Origin: Veronia nyctiphanis
Lineage (GTDB): Bacteria; Pseudomonadota; Gammaproteobacteria; Enterobacterales; Vibrionaceae
Direction: 5' to 3'
Assembly: GCF_004116385.1 (NCBI RefSeq)
Contig: NZ_PEIB01000007.1
Location: 90,805-154,804, forward strand
Length of the DNA stretch: 64,000 nt
Below are positions 1-9,147 of this stretch, piece by piece; position 1 is the stretch's first letter; the number at the start of each line of letters is the position of its first letter. Made by a program: the position numbers and the translations under genes. Under the pieces are notes generated by a model. That model ran no database searches. It was not told the DNA's origin and saw only the letters and a program-made list of their open reading frames with translations.

Positions 1-1093
1 TAAAGCCGATGAAGCTCAGGAAGGTTGCGGCGACGAGAATAACCTCTGGGTCGCTGCTGAAAGGCGTCAACATAATTTCGGGTGCAAAAATACAGGGCAG
101 AGCTACCAGCGCCATCAAGGAGACTGTCATGACCATCGATATCTTGTAAGTCGCATGAACTCTCTCAAACTTTCCTGCAGCAAAGTTTTGTCCTGCAATT
201 GCAGGCGTAGCAAATGCGATAGCCATTACAGGAAGGAAGAGTGACTGACTGATACGTGTACCTAAGCCAAACCCAGCCTGTTCGGCAGAGCCAAATTGAC
301 TCAGCGCCCAATAGATCATCGCCATGTAGAAGAACGTCAGCATAAATTCACTGCCTGCCGGGACCCCGACTTTGAGTAAACTTCGCAAGACTGGCCAGTT
401 GGGGCGCACTTTTGATAGCTGAAGAGTCAGTGTTTTCGGGTTGTTGTACAGGTAGCCAATGGCAAGTAAAAGGACAAGTAGCGCAGATACGGAGCTTGCT
501 AGCGCAGCGCCACTCACCTCCATTTGCGGGAAGAGCCCTCCCGCACCAGTAATGAGCAAAGGAGACAGAATTGCATTGGTAATGATGCCAACAACCTGAA
601 TAGCCATGAAGGGTTTCACTAATCCAGCTCCACGCATACTGGCAGTAATAACAACAAGGATGAACTGGAGTGCGAGAGAGGGTAAGAACCAGTTGAAATA
701 TTGTGACGCCAAAATCTGTACCTCGGCTGTACTCGCGAGTGCATCAAGATAGGTTCCACCAAACGAGTATCCTAGGAGACAAATGATGATGGTTGATGTG
801 ATGCCGTAAAACATGGCGTGGCTATAAACAGATTCTGCTTTTTCTCTGTCTTTCCGTCCCATTGCGTGTGCAACAAGTGTGGCACAGCCAACGTTCAGAA
901 TTTGCGTCAGTGCCATGTTAAAGAAAAACAGGTTTCCGGCTGCACTGACCCCTGCGAGAGCCGCATCTCCAAGTTGGCCGACGAAATATAGGTCGATAAG
1001 GAAATAAAGTGTTTGTATCAGTAACCCAGTCGCAATAGGCACAGCCATACTGATGATATGCCTGTGTATCGGGCCAGTTGTAAGGTCTTGCAT
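1..1093 (-). CDS. MATE family multidrug/Na+ efflux protein, C-terminus cut by window edge
   Basis: The minus strand is open from an ATG at 1093 to the left edge, 364 codons without a stop. It starts MQDLTTGPIHRHIISMAVP and continues with many hydrophobic helices and the polar segments usual in the MATE family, such as IDLYFVGQLGD near residue 35 and AHAMGRKDREKAE near residue 80. MATE proteins are inner-membrane antiporters that export cationic drugs, usually with 12 helices and about 450 residues, so roughly 85 residues are missing here. It lies 229 bases downstream of the last bacteriocin-like peptide gene on the same strand, but I see no sequence tying it to that locus. Family is clear; substrate is unknown. 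Confidence 0.88.
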   Translation of the reverse strand, partial: MQDLTTGPIHRHIISMAVPIATGLLIQTLYFLIDLYFVGQLGDAALAGVSAAGNLFFFNMALTQILNVGCATLVAHAMGRKDREKAESVYSHAMFYGITSTIIICLLGYSFGGTYLDALASTAEVQILASQYFNWFLPSLALQFILVVITASMRGAGLVKPFMAIQVVGIITNAILSPLLITGAGGLFPQMEVSGAALASSVSALLVLLLAIGYLYNNPKTLTLQLSKVRPNWPVLRSLLKVGVPAGSEFMLTFFYMAMIYWALSQFGSAEQAGFGLGTRISQSLFLPVMAIAFATPAIAGQNFAAGKFERVHATYKISMVMTVSLMALVALPCIFAPEIMLTPFSSDPEVILVAATFLSFIGF

Positions 1094-1321
1094 CGGTTTT
1101 CCTAAAATGGGGAAGGGCGAGCAATGAGCTTGGCTCAGAGATGGTTGGTGAGGTTTAGAGATTCACCAAGGTGAAGAACACATGATCTGGCAAATATTGA
1201 TAGCTTGCAACATATCCTGTTGTGATATTGCGTGGGAGTCTACGAAATCATTTTAAGTTGAAGACAAAGTACCGCTGAACTTAATCAACGACACTTTGAG
1301 TTTCTTTGTCACGCTAATTAT

Positions 1322-1495
1322 TTAACCCCTGGAAGGACGGTATGGCCATGGACAAATTGGGAGAGGCCAAGTGGTCGTCACTTGTTGGGCTGGCTCAATA
1401 AAACCGAAGGCAATGAGAACATCAACCGGGAGTAAAGGAATCAGCCTACCTCCTGTAATTTCATCAGATTGCGCAATTGAAATTTCTTTCTTCAT
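1322..1495 (-). CDS. Double-glycine leader peptide P1 (bacteriocin-like, Pro/Trp-rich core)
   Basis: A 57-residue precursor. I chose the internal ATG at 1495 rather than an upstream in-frame ATG because GAGGAAA lies just ahead of it and because it gives the same 16-residue leader as the other small genes here: MKKEISIAQSDEITGG. The predicted 41-residue core after GG is unlike its siblings: not glycine/alanine-rich, and its end is rich in Pro and Trp (WPLPICPWPYRPSRG) with one Cys. It sits 70 bases downstream of the adaptor gene ending at 1566, on the same strand, so it is probably the last gene of export module A. Cleavage after GG by the C39 domain of the neighbouring transporter is inferred. 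Activity is unknown. Confidence 0.72.
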   Translation of the reverse strand: MKKEISIAQSDEITGGRLIPLLPVDVLIAFGFIEPAQQVTTTWPLPICPWPYRPSRG

Positions 1496-1565
1496 CAGTA
1501 TTTCCTCATTAAAATCATTGTGTAAGTCATTGTTCGAGATGCAAACTGTCTTTGATATTTTTGGT

Positions 1566-3773
1566 TTAAAGCATACGAGTAAAGGCTTTGAAGAAAGGCT
1601 CAAACAGCCATTCGAAAAGAGAGACTTCAGGCCTCAAAATATCAGCATTGATGAGCATCCCAGTTTTGAAACCCTCGACGGGAAGCTGCTTCTTGCTGTT
1701 ATTGGTATAAATTTCTATGTCTGCTTTGTAATAAAGAGAACGTCGGGGTAAGTCCACAATGAAGTCACTGTGTTTGTAAGTGGATGACGACATTTTGATG
1801 ATTTTTCCCTGAAAGATACCGAATTCATCAACGGGAAAGGCATCAACCATGACGCTGACATCTTGCCCCACCTCTGTATTGTTGAGGATGTTGGTGGGAA
1901 TGAAGATAACGGCGCGTTTCACAACTCCGTCGTCAATAGGAACAATTTCCATCACAGAGCGTCCATCAACAACCGTACTGTCACCCAATGAGACCTTGAG
2001 ATTATTGACTGTGCCGTCACGTTCGGCATAGACATGGGTCGTCTGCTTTTCACTAATCTCAACCAGTTGTTTTTTAACCGCAGAGATTTTCATGGCTTCG
2101 TTGTTCAGCACAACTTCAATTTTATAATCAGACTTCTCTAACTCATTGTTAAGGCGCGCAATATCTGTTAGTAATGCGCTCTTACTCAACTCGTGATTTG
2201 CCAGTTCTTTCTCGGCATTGATCAAATTCAGCTGTTCACTCTCATATTGCGCCAGTGTCGCCAGTTTTTTCAGGTGAAGATCCCTAATACGCATGACGTG
2301 TTTTTTCATCAATGCGATGTGCTGCAACTGTTTATTGATGATTTTCTCCATGCTAATGCGTTGGGCTGATTTAGCCTGAATCTCGGTTTGTAGGGATTGC
2401 GTATTTTTTTGATGATCTAAGCGAAGGTAGGCCATGTTTTTCTCCAACCTTTCGATATCTTCTTCCAGTTGCTGTGTCACCTTCCTTCCCAACGGTGAGC
2501 TACCGTCGATGCTTTGCGTAGCTTCAAGAGTAAAAAGCAGATCGCCTTTTTCCACGTTATCACCCTCCTGAACCCTGACATCAACCACTTGACCTGACGA
2601 GGAAAGTTTCACATCGACTTTGTTCTCTTCTCCCAGTAAGTAACCAACCGCCGAATCGCTGGCTGTATAGTGGACATTAATCAGAATGAGGATTGCTGTG
2701 GCAAATACAGAGACAATGCAGTATGAGAAAAAACGCAGAATTGGCGGGGTTTCCACTCTGCCAGAAACGAATTTATCGAAATTACTTTTCATATCTTCCT
2801 CGACATGTTGAATATTCTGACGGCCATAGAAGGATTCAAGATCCAGCCAAAGTTGCCACTGCGTTACTCGGGCCGTCACTTTGTCCTGGAGGTCTGAATA
2901 AAGGATTTGGTTGAAGGGTCTCCTTTCAGCACACACAACGGATCGTTCACTTTGACCACAAAGCGAAGTGATATTGAGGTCAGCGTTTGGCCTGTTAATC
3001 AGAGAAAGTTGAGAACACACACTGAAGAAAGCTGCACTTTCGCTATGAGTATTGGCGAGTTCTTCAATCACCGCTGAGCCAATTACTTGTTTGGAAAATA
3101 GGTGAGTGTATTTGGCTTTTTTCTCTCCAAAGTTAATGTTGGACGACATCAGCATCATCAATTTTGATTCTGAGGCAATCAATGTAGCGAGCGTAATTTC
3201 GATATCTGAATCTGTGTTACACAGGATATGAATGTTGTGTGCCGGCAGTAGCCTAGACACAACATCCTTCAGGAAAAAGCGGTTGATGTGATGCTTACTA
3301 TGACTGTCGAGAAGCAGAACAACCGTGCGATCTTCTGCAATGTGATTAACCAACGACAACATTATGCTCTGGAGACATCCAAAGGGATGGATGAACATGA
3401 AAATCTTACTTTCATTGTTTTCGAGAACACCTAGGGTTTGTACCTTATCAGCGTGCTTGAGTTGGTTTTTTAGCTTGCCAATACGTGTTTTTGGCAGTAA
3501 CCGACGGCTCTGTTCACACTGAGCATGGAAACGGGAAAACTCCTGACTAAGTTCCGGTGCGTTGGACCGCTGATCTGGCATGATTAACACCAGATTCTCA
3601 CTAAACTGACGCCTTGTTTTGCTGCTCTCGCGCTTAATCCGTTGCTTGATCGCGAAGACATATTTTAGGCAAACAGTTGGAAACAGACGAAAGAGTTGTA
3701 ACCACACCGCGACACAGAAAGTGACCAGCTTCTGATGTTTTTCAAGCGTGACGTTAGCTGATGGCTCGCTCAT
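1566..3773 (-). CDS. HlyD-type adaptor with N-terminal LpxL-like acyltransferase domain (module A)
   Basis: About 735 residues, much longer than usual HlyD adaptors (about 400-480). Residues 1-320 look like the LpxL/HtrB lipid A acyltransferase fold: a hydrophobic start with LFRLFP, an NL...MPD segment near 61-68, HPFGCLQ at 130-136 where LpxL has its H-x4-D/E motif, and a closing QWQLWLDLESF stretch near 306-316. His130 is kept but the acidic partner is replaced by Leu/Gln. A single membrane helix follows at about 347-367, then a lipoyl-like half (SGQVVDVRVQEGDNVEKGD), a long coiled coil (about 437-560) and a beta-barrel half. The second ATG of ATGATG is preferred by spacing from GGAGG. It overlaps the upstream ABC gene by 20 bases, as in CvaA/CvaB-type systems. 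The acyltransferase assignment is my inference from motif order. Confidence 0.85.
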   Translation of the reverse strand: MSEPSANVTLEKHQKLVTFCVAVWLQLFRLFPTVCLKYVFAIKQRIKRESSKTRRQFSENLVLIMPDQRSNAPELSQEFSRFHAQCEQSRRLLPKTRIGKLKNQLKHADKVQTLGVLENNESKIFMFIHPFGCLQSIMLSLVNHIAEDRTVVLLLDSHSKHHINRFFLKDVVSRLLPAHNIHILCNTDSDIEITLATLIASESKLMMLMSSNINFGEKKAKYTHLFSKQVIGSAVIEELANTHSESAAFFSVCSQLSLINRPNADLNITSLCGQSERSVVCAERRPFNQILYSDLQDKVTARVTQWQLWLDLESFYGRQNIQHVEEDMKSNFDKFVSGRVETPPILRFFSYCIVSVFATAILILINVHYTASDSAVGYLLGEENKVDVKLSSSGQVVDVRVQEGDNVEKGDLLFTLEATQSIDGSSPLGRKVTQQLEEDIERLEKNMAYLRLDHQKNTQSLQTEIQAKSAQRISMEKIINKQLQHIALMKKHVMRIRDLHLKKLATLAQYESEQLNLINAEKELANHELSKSALLTDIARLNNELEKSDYKIEVVLNNEAMKISAVKKQLVEISEKQTTHVYAERDGTVNNLKVSLGDSTVVDGRSVMEIVPIDDGVVKRAVIFIPTNILNNTEVGQDVSVMVDAFPVDEFGIFQGKIIKMSSSTYKHSDFIVDLPRRSLYYKADIEIYTNNSKKQLPVEGFKTGMLINADILRPEVSLFEWLFEPFFKAFTRML

Positions 3774-5925
3774 CATTGACCTCCAGGGATTTTAATTTAC
3801 GTAACCTGCCATTGTGAATGAGGTAGCTGGTGTCAAACCTGTCAACGATGGTTGTATCGTGGGTGATAACAATTAAGGTGCAGTGGACGTGCTTCATCAC
3901 ATTGTTGACCAGTTTCTGTGATGTTTTTGCATCCAGATTTGATGTGAATTCATCTAGGATCAAGCATTGCGGGTTCTTATAAAGCGCCCGAGCAATCAGT
4001 ACACGCTGCTTTTGGCCCGCGGACAGGAAGCCGGAGTTTTCGGTCAGCAAGGTCTTATATTTGCTGGTCATTTGCTGGATATCATCGAAGATGAGGCTGA
4101 GTTTACAGACCCGGTCGAGTAAGCTGTAGTCTATGTCGTAGCTCGTAAGCGCGATATTTTCCTCAAGTGTGCCAGCAAAGATATAGTCATCCTGAGACAG
4201 GGTTGAGAAGTTCGCACGCTGATTAATCAGGTTAATGTCGTTTGTATTTCCACCATTAATTGTTAAATCACCTGATGACTGTCGATGAAGCCCTGAGATG
4301 ATGTTAGTCAGTGTGGTTTTTCCAGACCCAGTCTTCCCAACAATGCAGATTTTTTCACCGGGTTGAATCGACAAGTTAATACTGTTCAGTATTTTTCGGT
4401 TTGCACCTAAAGGTGTGAATTCTAGATTTTTCGTTGTAATAGCGAGTCCGGGCTCGGGGTTGCTGTCCATCAAGTGAACTTTCTTTTGATGGTTTCCTTT
4501 TGCCGATAAATCTGCATTATGTTCAACATATTCGATTTCAGAGTCTTCGCTGACAATGTCGTTCACACGCTCCAAGTGCACACCGATAGAATCTTTTAAG
4601 ATCAGTGCTTCAATCAAGGAGATAAACTTCTCTGTAAACATGTTTTTGTACATGATGAAAGCGAAAAGTGTCCCGACACTCATTTCGCCTTGAATAACGA
4701 AAAGGCCACCAGTAGTCACAATCAGCACAAGTTCACTATAGAGAAATAGTTGGCTCAGTGAGCCGATAGAAATATTGAGTTTTTGTCGTTTTAATGAAGC
4801 TGAAATAGCAGATGCGTACTGACTGCCCCACTGACTTTTTTTACTTTTTTCGTTTGAAAATGCTTTGACTGTTTTGACTGATTTTATGGTGTCTATGGCT
4901 ATCGAATCTGACTTTGCAGATTCGGTAACAGCGAGTTTCTCAGCATCGACCACTTTCGATTTTACCGCGAACTTGGCCAGTCCAAATAACACCATCACGG
5001 CGGCAGATAATAAAGTGAGTGTAACATTGAAATAAAGCATGACACTCATTGTCAGTAAGACAATAATGCCAGAGGTTACAATGGTCAGCAAACCATCAAT
5101 CATAAAGCTGGTGATCATTTCAGAAGATTTTAAACGCGCCAGACAATCACCAGTTCTTCGCCGTTTAAAATATTCGATGGGGAGATAGACCATTTTTGAA
5201 AAAATACTGGTTCCAAGCTTTTCGACCAACCTGAATTTTAAATTATTTTTAGCGAGCTCATTAATATGGTTAAAGAGTATTTCATGAATGAAAATTGCGG
5301 CGAATACGGTTGATAACACATAGAGGAGATCGATATTTCCTCGATTGACTGCTTCATCAACGACTTTCTGAACATATAAGGGTGATAAGAGCGAAATTAA
5401 GACTGTACAAAATGTCACTACAAGAATGAGGAATAGACTTTTACGAAACCCCGGCATCACTTTGGCTATATCAGAGAATGTAAGAGGAGTAATTTTATCT
5501 TTGTCGACCAGCTTGCTGACATCGACATCTTTCTTGATGTCTGGGACGAGTTCAAGCGCATATCCTGATGCGTACTCTTTAAATTCACTGTGGGAATACG
5601 TTCTTTTTCCTAATGCAGGGTCAAGAATAGTAATCAACTTTTCAGAAATAGACTCAAGTACCACAAAATGGTTGCTGCCCCAGTGAAGAATAGCAGGAAG
5701 TTCCAACTCTTCAGGGGTGGCCACATCGAACTTCACGGCAGATGTGTACATACCGATCAATTCGGCTGTTTCAGCTATTTGCCTGACTGAGACGCCACTG
5801 TCGATCGATGTTGGGTTGAGCTTACGCAGTTGTGGTAGGCCAATATCTATCCCATATTTACAAGCAATCATTGCGAGGCAGGCATTACCGCACTCAGCAT
5901 TTTCCGACTGAAAAATAACGTTCAT
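3754..5925 (-). CDS. Peptidase C39 bacteriocin-processing ABC transporter (module A)
   Basis: A 723-residue peptidase-containing ABC exporter. The N-terminal C39 domain has the full catalytic set: Gln6 in FQSENAECG, Cys12, His86 in SNHFVVL and Asp102 in ILDPALG, so it should cut after the double glycine of leader peptides. The transmembrane domain spans roughly 160-450, and the nucleotide-binding domain has Walker A GKTGSGKTT (about 530), signature LSAGQKQR (about 634) and Walker B LILDEF (about 655). The start is placed at ATG 5925, which gives the usual short run-in before the active-site Cys; an in-frame ATG at 5958 is less likely. It lies between two peptide genes upstream and the overlapping adaptor gene downstream. 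It would work with that adaptor and probably a TolC-like outer-membrane protein encoded elsewhere. Confidence 0.93.
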   Translation of the reverse strand: MNVIFQSENAECGNACLAMIACKYGIDIGLPQLRKLNPTSIDSGVSVRQIAETAELIGMYTSAVKFDVATPEELELPAILHWGSNHFVVLESISEKLITILDPALGKRTYSHSEFKEYASGYALELVPDIKKDVDVSKLVDKDKITPLTFSDIAKVMPGFRKSLFLILVVTFCTVLISLLSPLYVQKVVDEAVNRGNIDLLYVLSTVFAAIFIHEILFNHINELAKNNLKFRLVEKLGTSIFSKMVYLPIEYFKRRRTGDCLARLKSSEMITSFMIDGLLTIVTSGIIVLLTMSVMLYFNVTLTLLSAAVMVLFGLAKFAVKSKVVDAEKLAVTESAKSDSIAIDTIKSVKTVKAFSNEKSKKSQWGSQYASAISASLKRQKLNISIGSLSQLFLYSELVLIVTTGGLFVIQGEMSVGTLFAFIMYKNMFTEKFISLIEALILKDSIGVHLERVNDIVSEDSEIEYVEHNADLSAKGNHQKKVHLMDSNPEPGLAITTKNLEFTPLGANRKILNSINLSIQPGEKICIVGKTGSGKTTLTNIISGLHRQSSGDLTINGGNTNDINLINQRANFSTLSQDDYIFAGTLEENIALTSYDIDYSLLDRVCKLSLIFDDIQQMTSKYKTLLTENSGFLSAGQKQRVLIARALYKNPQCLILDEFTSNLDAKTSQKLVNNVMKHVHCTLIVITHDTTIVDRFDTSYLIHNGRLRKLKSLEVNDERAIS

Positions 5926-6013
5926 TACTAATATCTCTTGGTAGTTGGCCACTATCAAAGATGGTAAAAATAATAAGGAGGCCGATATTGACCTCCTTAA
6001 ATATTACTGACAC

Positions 6014-6202
6014 TTATGATGGCCTAAATGCACCTACAACTGAGCCTAGGGGACCTGCGACACCGCCTACTGCACCTACAAATCCACCAAGTGCGTTGAG
6101 GAAAGGCACCATTGCACCAAGGACTGTAAATAGACCGTCCCAAAACTCTTTTCCTCCGCCCATGATTTCATCGGCTTCATGACAAGTTATCTGTTGTTTC
6201 AT
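6014..6202 (-). CDS. Double-glycine leader peptide P2 (Gly/Ala-rich bacteriocin-like)
   Basis: A 62-residue precursor with leader MKQQITCHEADEIMGG (16 residues, GG end) and a 46-residue glycine-rich core that begins GKEFWDGLFTVLGAM and contains repeated GGFVGAVGG-type segments. AAGGAAACA precedes the ATG. It lies 88 bases upstream of the module A transporter on the same strand. Small cationic or neutral hydrophobic cores of this kind are typical of class II bacteriocins and microcins exported by C39 transporters; here function is inferred from leader and context only. No separate immunity gene is visible next to it. Confidence 0.82.
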   Translation of the reverse strand: MKQQITCHEADEIMGGGKEFWDGLFTVLGAMVPFLNALGGFVGAVGGVAGPLGSVVGAFRPS

Positions 6203-6274
6203 AATTTGTTTCCTTAATTACGTTTTTCAACGTAATCTGACAGCAAGAAAAATAAAAAGTAGATTTATATTTAA

Positions 6275-6454
6275 TTATTTTCTTTTATTACCTATTAGGT
6301 CCCAAATGGTAACGGCAAGACCAATACCTGCTGTAATTAGACCGATTCCTGCAGCAGCAGCACTTAGACCTGCACCAGCAATACCAATTATACCAATTGC
6401 GATTGTGAATGGGTCCATTCCGCCGGTAACCTGATCAGCTTCTTTTTTATTCAT
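6275..6454 (-). CDS. Double-glycine leader peptide P3, start region out of frame in an A7 run
   Basis: A 59-residue ORF. From the ATG at 6454 it reads MNKKEADQVTGG, then a 47-residue core rich in Gly, Ala and Ile (MDPFTIAIGIIGIAGAG...). The Shine-Dalgarno AAGGAG, however, is placed 7 bases before a different ATG (6467-6465), followed by seven A residues and a frame that stops after six codons. With six A residues the two would join to give MKKVMNKKEADQVTGG, exactly the 16-residue leader length of its five siblings. So the run has one base too many, or expression depends on slippage, or the inner ATG is used without a well-placed ribosome site. First gene of module A; 72 bases before P2. Confidence 0.78.
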   Translation of the reverse strand: MNKKEADQVTGGMDPFTIAIGIIGIAGAGLSAAAAGIGLITAGIGLAVTIWDLIGNKRK

Positions 6455-6939
6455 AACTTTTTTTCATTGTGTTTCTCCTTTTTATATATGTGAATTACTT
6501 TCCGAAATTTAAAATCGAAGTGATTAATTCAATATATTTTCATTGATGATTATGATGATGTAATTGTTTTATTTCTAATGTGAAACTCAATGCTGTTCCA
6601 CTGACTGAATACAATATTATCTTTTAATTTATTTGTTAATGGCGTGATTGACAGTTGTGGAGCAATGTCAAATTTTTACCAATTATATTATCGAATGAGG
6701 ATTGTTAGTGATTTTTTGTATTAATCTGGCCTTTATTTTGCTGTGTTTTGAATATTTTTTTATTTTTTATTTTTTACGAAATATAAATTTCATTTTTATA
6801 AAAATTTATTTATTAATATTAATACATTGGTTTCAAAATAAATAAAACCCATTGTTGATTATTTTAATTGGAATTTAAATAAGTCTATGAAATAAAAAAG
6901 CCTGCAGCATGCAGGCTTTTAAAAAAGGACAAGTTTGAC
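6455..6939. other. AT-rich intergenic region between export modules A and B
   Basis: Strongly AT-rich stretch of 485 bases. It holds the terminator of module B (6893-6920) and presumably the promoter of module A transcribed leftward. I see no further double-glycine leader on either strand and no ORF worth calling. Short self-complementary AT tracts such as the one around 6812-6828 are expected in such composition and are not called as sites. Confidence 0.6.
6893..6920 (-). terminator. Rho-independent terminator of module B
   Basis: Inverted repeat AAAAGCCTGCA / TGCAGGCTTTT with a 3-base loop, followed on the minus strand by a T run. It starts 20 bases after the stop of the module B adaptor gene and separates the two modules into distinct transcripts. 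Confidence 0.85.
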
Positions 6940-9147
6940 TCAAAACATTCGGGTGAACGCTTTAAAGAAGGGTTCAAACAGCCATTCGAATAATGATATC
7001 TCTGGCTGTAAAATATCTGCACTGATCAGCATTCCCGTTTTGAATCCTTGCATCGGAAGGCTTTTCTTGGCCTTGCTGGTGTAGATTTCGATGTCTGCTT
7101 TGTAGTAGAGCGACCCTCTGGGTAAGTCAACAACAAAGTCACTGTGCTTGAAGCTTGAGGACGACATTTTGACGATTTTGCCATTGAAGCTACCAAATTC
7201 GTCAACAGGGAAGGCATCTACCATGACTCTGACATCTTGGCCTATCTCAGTATTGTTAAGAAAACTGGTAGGTATGAACAACACAGCATGTTTAACCGAA
7301 CCCTGTTCCTCAGGTGTAATTTCCATTATGGGGCGTCCGTCAACCACTACGGTGTCACCCAATGAGAGTTTAAGGTTATTGACGATGCCTGAGCGCTCAG
7401 CGTTTACAGTAACAAGACGATCTTCGTTAAGCTCTGCAAGTTGTTTTTGAATACCTGAAATCTTCATTTCTTCATTGTTAAGAACCAGTTGAAGCTTAAA
7501 CTCACTTTTGGCCTTTTCATTTTTCAGACGCTCAATATCGGTGAGCAGCCCTTTGCGCCTGAATTCGTAGTTAGCCAATTCTTTTTCAGCGTTAATGAGT
7601 TTGAGTTGTTCGCCTTCGTACTTTGCCTGCGGTGCAAGTTTTCTCTCATGAAGATCTTTTAGGCGATTAACTTGTTTGCGAAAAAGTCGTATGTGCTGAT
7701 TTTGTTTGGCGATGATTTGATCAATGCTTTCAACCTGTTCGGTTTTGGCTGAGATATCTGAAGAAAGCAGTTTCCTATTCTGTTCGTGGTCAAGCTTGAT
7801 GTATTCCATGTTTCTGTGCAGAGTTTCTATGTCTTGCCCCAGTTGTGCAGTAACAGTTTCACCAAGTGGTGAGTGCTTGTTGATTGAGCCGGATACTTTA
7901 AGTTTGAAGAGTAAATCGCCCATTTCGACATAGTCGCCTTCCTCCACATTGAGGTTGACCACCTGACCAGTATTGGCAATTTTGATTTCGGCTTTGTTAT
8001 CAGCACCAAGCAAGTAGCCAACAGCGGTATCACTTGCTGCGTAATTAACATTCACAAGCACCACGGCTGCGGTGAAGAATATCGATAAGACACCGTAGGA
8101 GAAAAAGCGAAGAATCGGTGGTGTTTCTACACGGCCAGTAATAAAAGAATCAAAGTTGGTTTTCATTTCCTGTTCTACCTCTTTGAGTTGTTTGCGGCCA
8201 TAGAAGGATTCAATGTCGAGCCAAAGATGCCAACCGGTGATTTGGTTTACGACAGCATCCTGTAAGTCAGCATAGATTTCATTGCTCCAAGAATAATCGG
8301 TATGGAAGCGCTGACTGGAGACTTTGGGCATCACTATCTTGGCTATCGAGAGCTGTTGTTTACTAGCTGTAAACAACGTCATGTTTGAATGAACGGTATA
8401 GACACTGTTACTTTCGCTTGTTTGATTGATCAGTGATTCTATCTTTTTAGAGGCAACAACTTTGCGGGAGAAGAGGTTGATGTAATTGCAGTCTTCTCCT
8501 TTTAGACAAAGTGTTGTCGGGAAAAAAATAGCGAGCTTTTTGTCCCCTTCGATCAGAGACGCGAGTTTTTCCTCAAGGGACGGGTCATCATTTCTTAGAA
8601 CAAGCGTTTCGCCAGCAGGGTGAAGTGTTCTCAGTATGCCGTTTAGAATGACATTGCTGACGAAATGCCGACTGTATACATCCAGTATGATGACAGCCGT
8701 TCTGTCATTGGACACTCGGTTGACCAGGGAGAGCAAAATGCTCTGTAAGCAGCCAAACTGATGAATAGAAATGAACTGTACTTTCGCCTCGTCTCTGCAC
8801 CATTCTGTCCCATTCTCGACACTGACTTCTGTCAGCATTTTTTTGATTGATCTCAGGCTGCTAAAAGGGAGCAGGCGTCGGCTTTTATCGATGCGATAAA
8901 TGTTTTTTGTAAATTCGTGGCTTTTCTCGGGCAGATCAGCCAGTAAATCTGGCATCAGAGCTGTGACATTATCTTTGAATACATCACCTAATTTGTTGCG
9001 GGTTCTTTTGCCGATCCAGAACGTTCGATAAATGCCTGCCAGTAAAAAGGTGGGCATTAATCTGAAGACACCCAACCAAAAACGAATACCAAATTCAGCC
9101 CACTGTTTGTGTTTAGCTGACGCGGCTTTGAGAGAGAGTTGACTCAT
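6940..9147 (-). CDS. HlyD-type adaptor with N-terminal LpxL-like acyltransferase domain (module B)
   Basis: A 735-residue paralogue of the module A adaptor, clearly related over its whole length including the unusual N-terminal domain. Shared landmarks are FRLMP near residue 28, an N...LMPD segment near 60-67, HQFGCLQS with His129, DRTAVIILD, EIYADLQD and the GWHLWLDIESFYGR segment, then GRVETPPILRFFSYG leading into one membrane helix. The HlyD part follows with TGQVVNLNVEEGDYVEMGD, a long coiled coil, and a C-terminal half ending in SLFEWLFEPFFKAFTRMF, almost the same as in module A. The start has GGAGGGG placed 5 bases ahead of the ATG. It overlaps the end of the module B ABC gene by 35 bases. 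The conserved FGCLQ motif with a missing acidic residue in both copies argues for a retained, specialised role. Confidence 0.88.
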   Translation of the reverse strand: MSQLSLKAASAKHKQWAEFGIRFWLGVFRLMPTFLLAGIYRTFWIGKRTRNKLGDVFKDNVTALMPDLLADLPEKSHEFTKNIYRIDKSRRLLPFSSLRSIKKMLTEVSVENGTEWCRDEAKVQFISIHQFGCLQSILLSLVNRVSNDRTAVIILDVYSRHFVSNVILNGILRTLHPAGETLVLRNDDPSLEEKLASLIEGDKKLAIFFPTTLCLKGEDCNYINLFSRKVVASKKIESLINQTSESNSVYTVHSNMTLFTASKQQLSIAKIVMPKVSSQRFHTDYSWSNEIYADLQDAVVNQITGWHLWLDIESFYGRKQLKEVEQEMKTNFDSFITGRVETPPILRFFSYGVLSIFFTAAVVLVNVNYAASDTAVGYLLGADNKAEIKIANTGQVVNLNVEEGDYVEMGDLLFKLKVSGSINKHSPLGETVTAQLGQDIETLHRNMEYIKLDHEQNRKLLSSDISAKTEQVESIDQIIAKQNQHIRLFRKQVNRLKDLHERKLAPQAKYEGEQLKLINAEKELANYEFRRKGLLTDIERLKNEKAKSEFKLQLVLNNEEMKISGIQKQLAELNEDRLVTVNAERSGIVNNLKLSLGDTVVVDGRPIMEITPEEQGSVKHAVLFIPTSFLNNTEIGQDVRVMVDAFPVDEFGSFNGKIVKMSSSSFKHSDFVVDLPRGSLYYKADIEIYTSKAKKSLPMQGFKTGMLISADILQPEISLFEWLFEPFFKAFTRMF

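Noticed and set aside
1371..1751. 126-codon plus-strand ORF across peptide P1 and the adaptor end
   Set aside because: It is antisense to P1 and the conserved C-terminal part of the adaptor; composition looks like a mirror frame.
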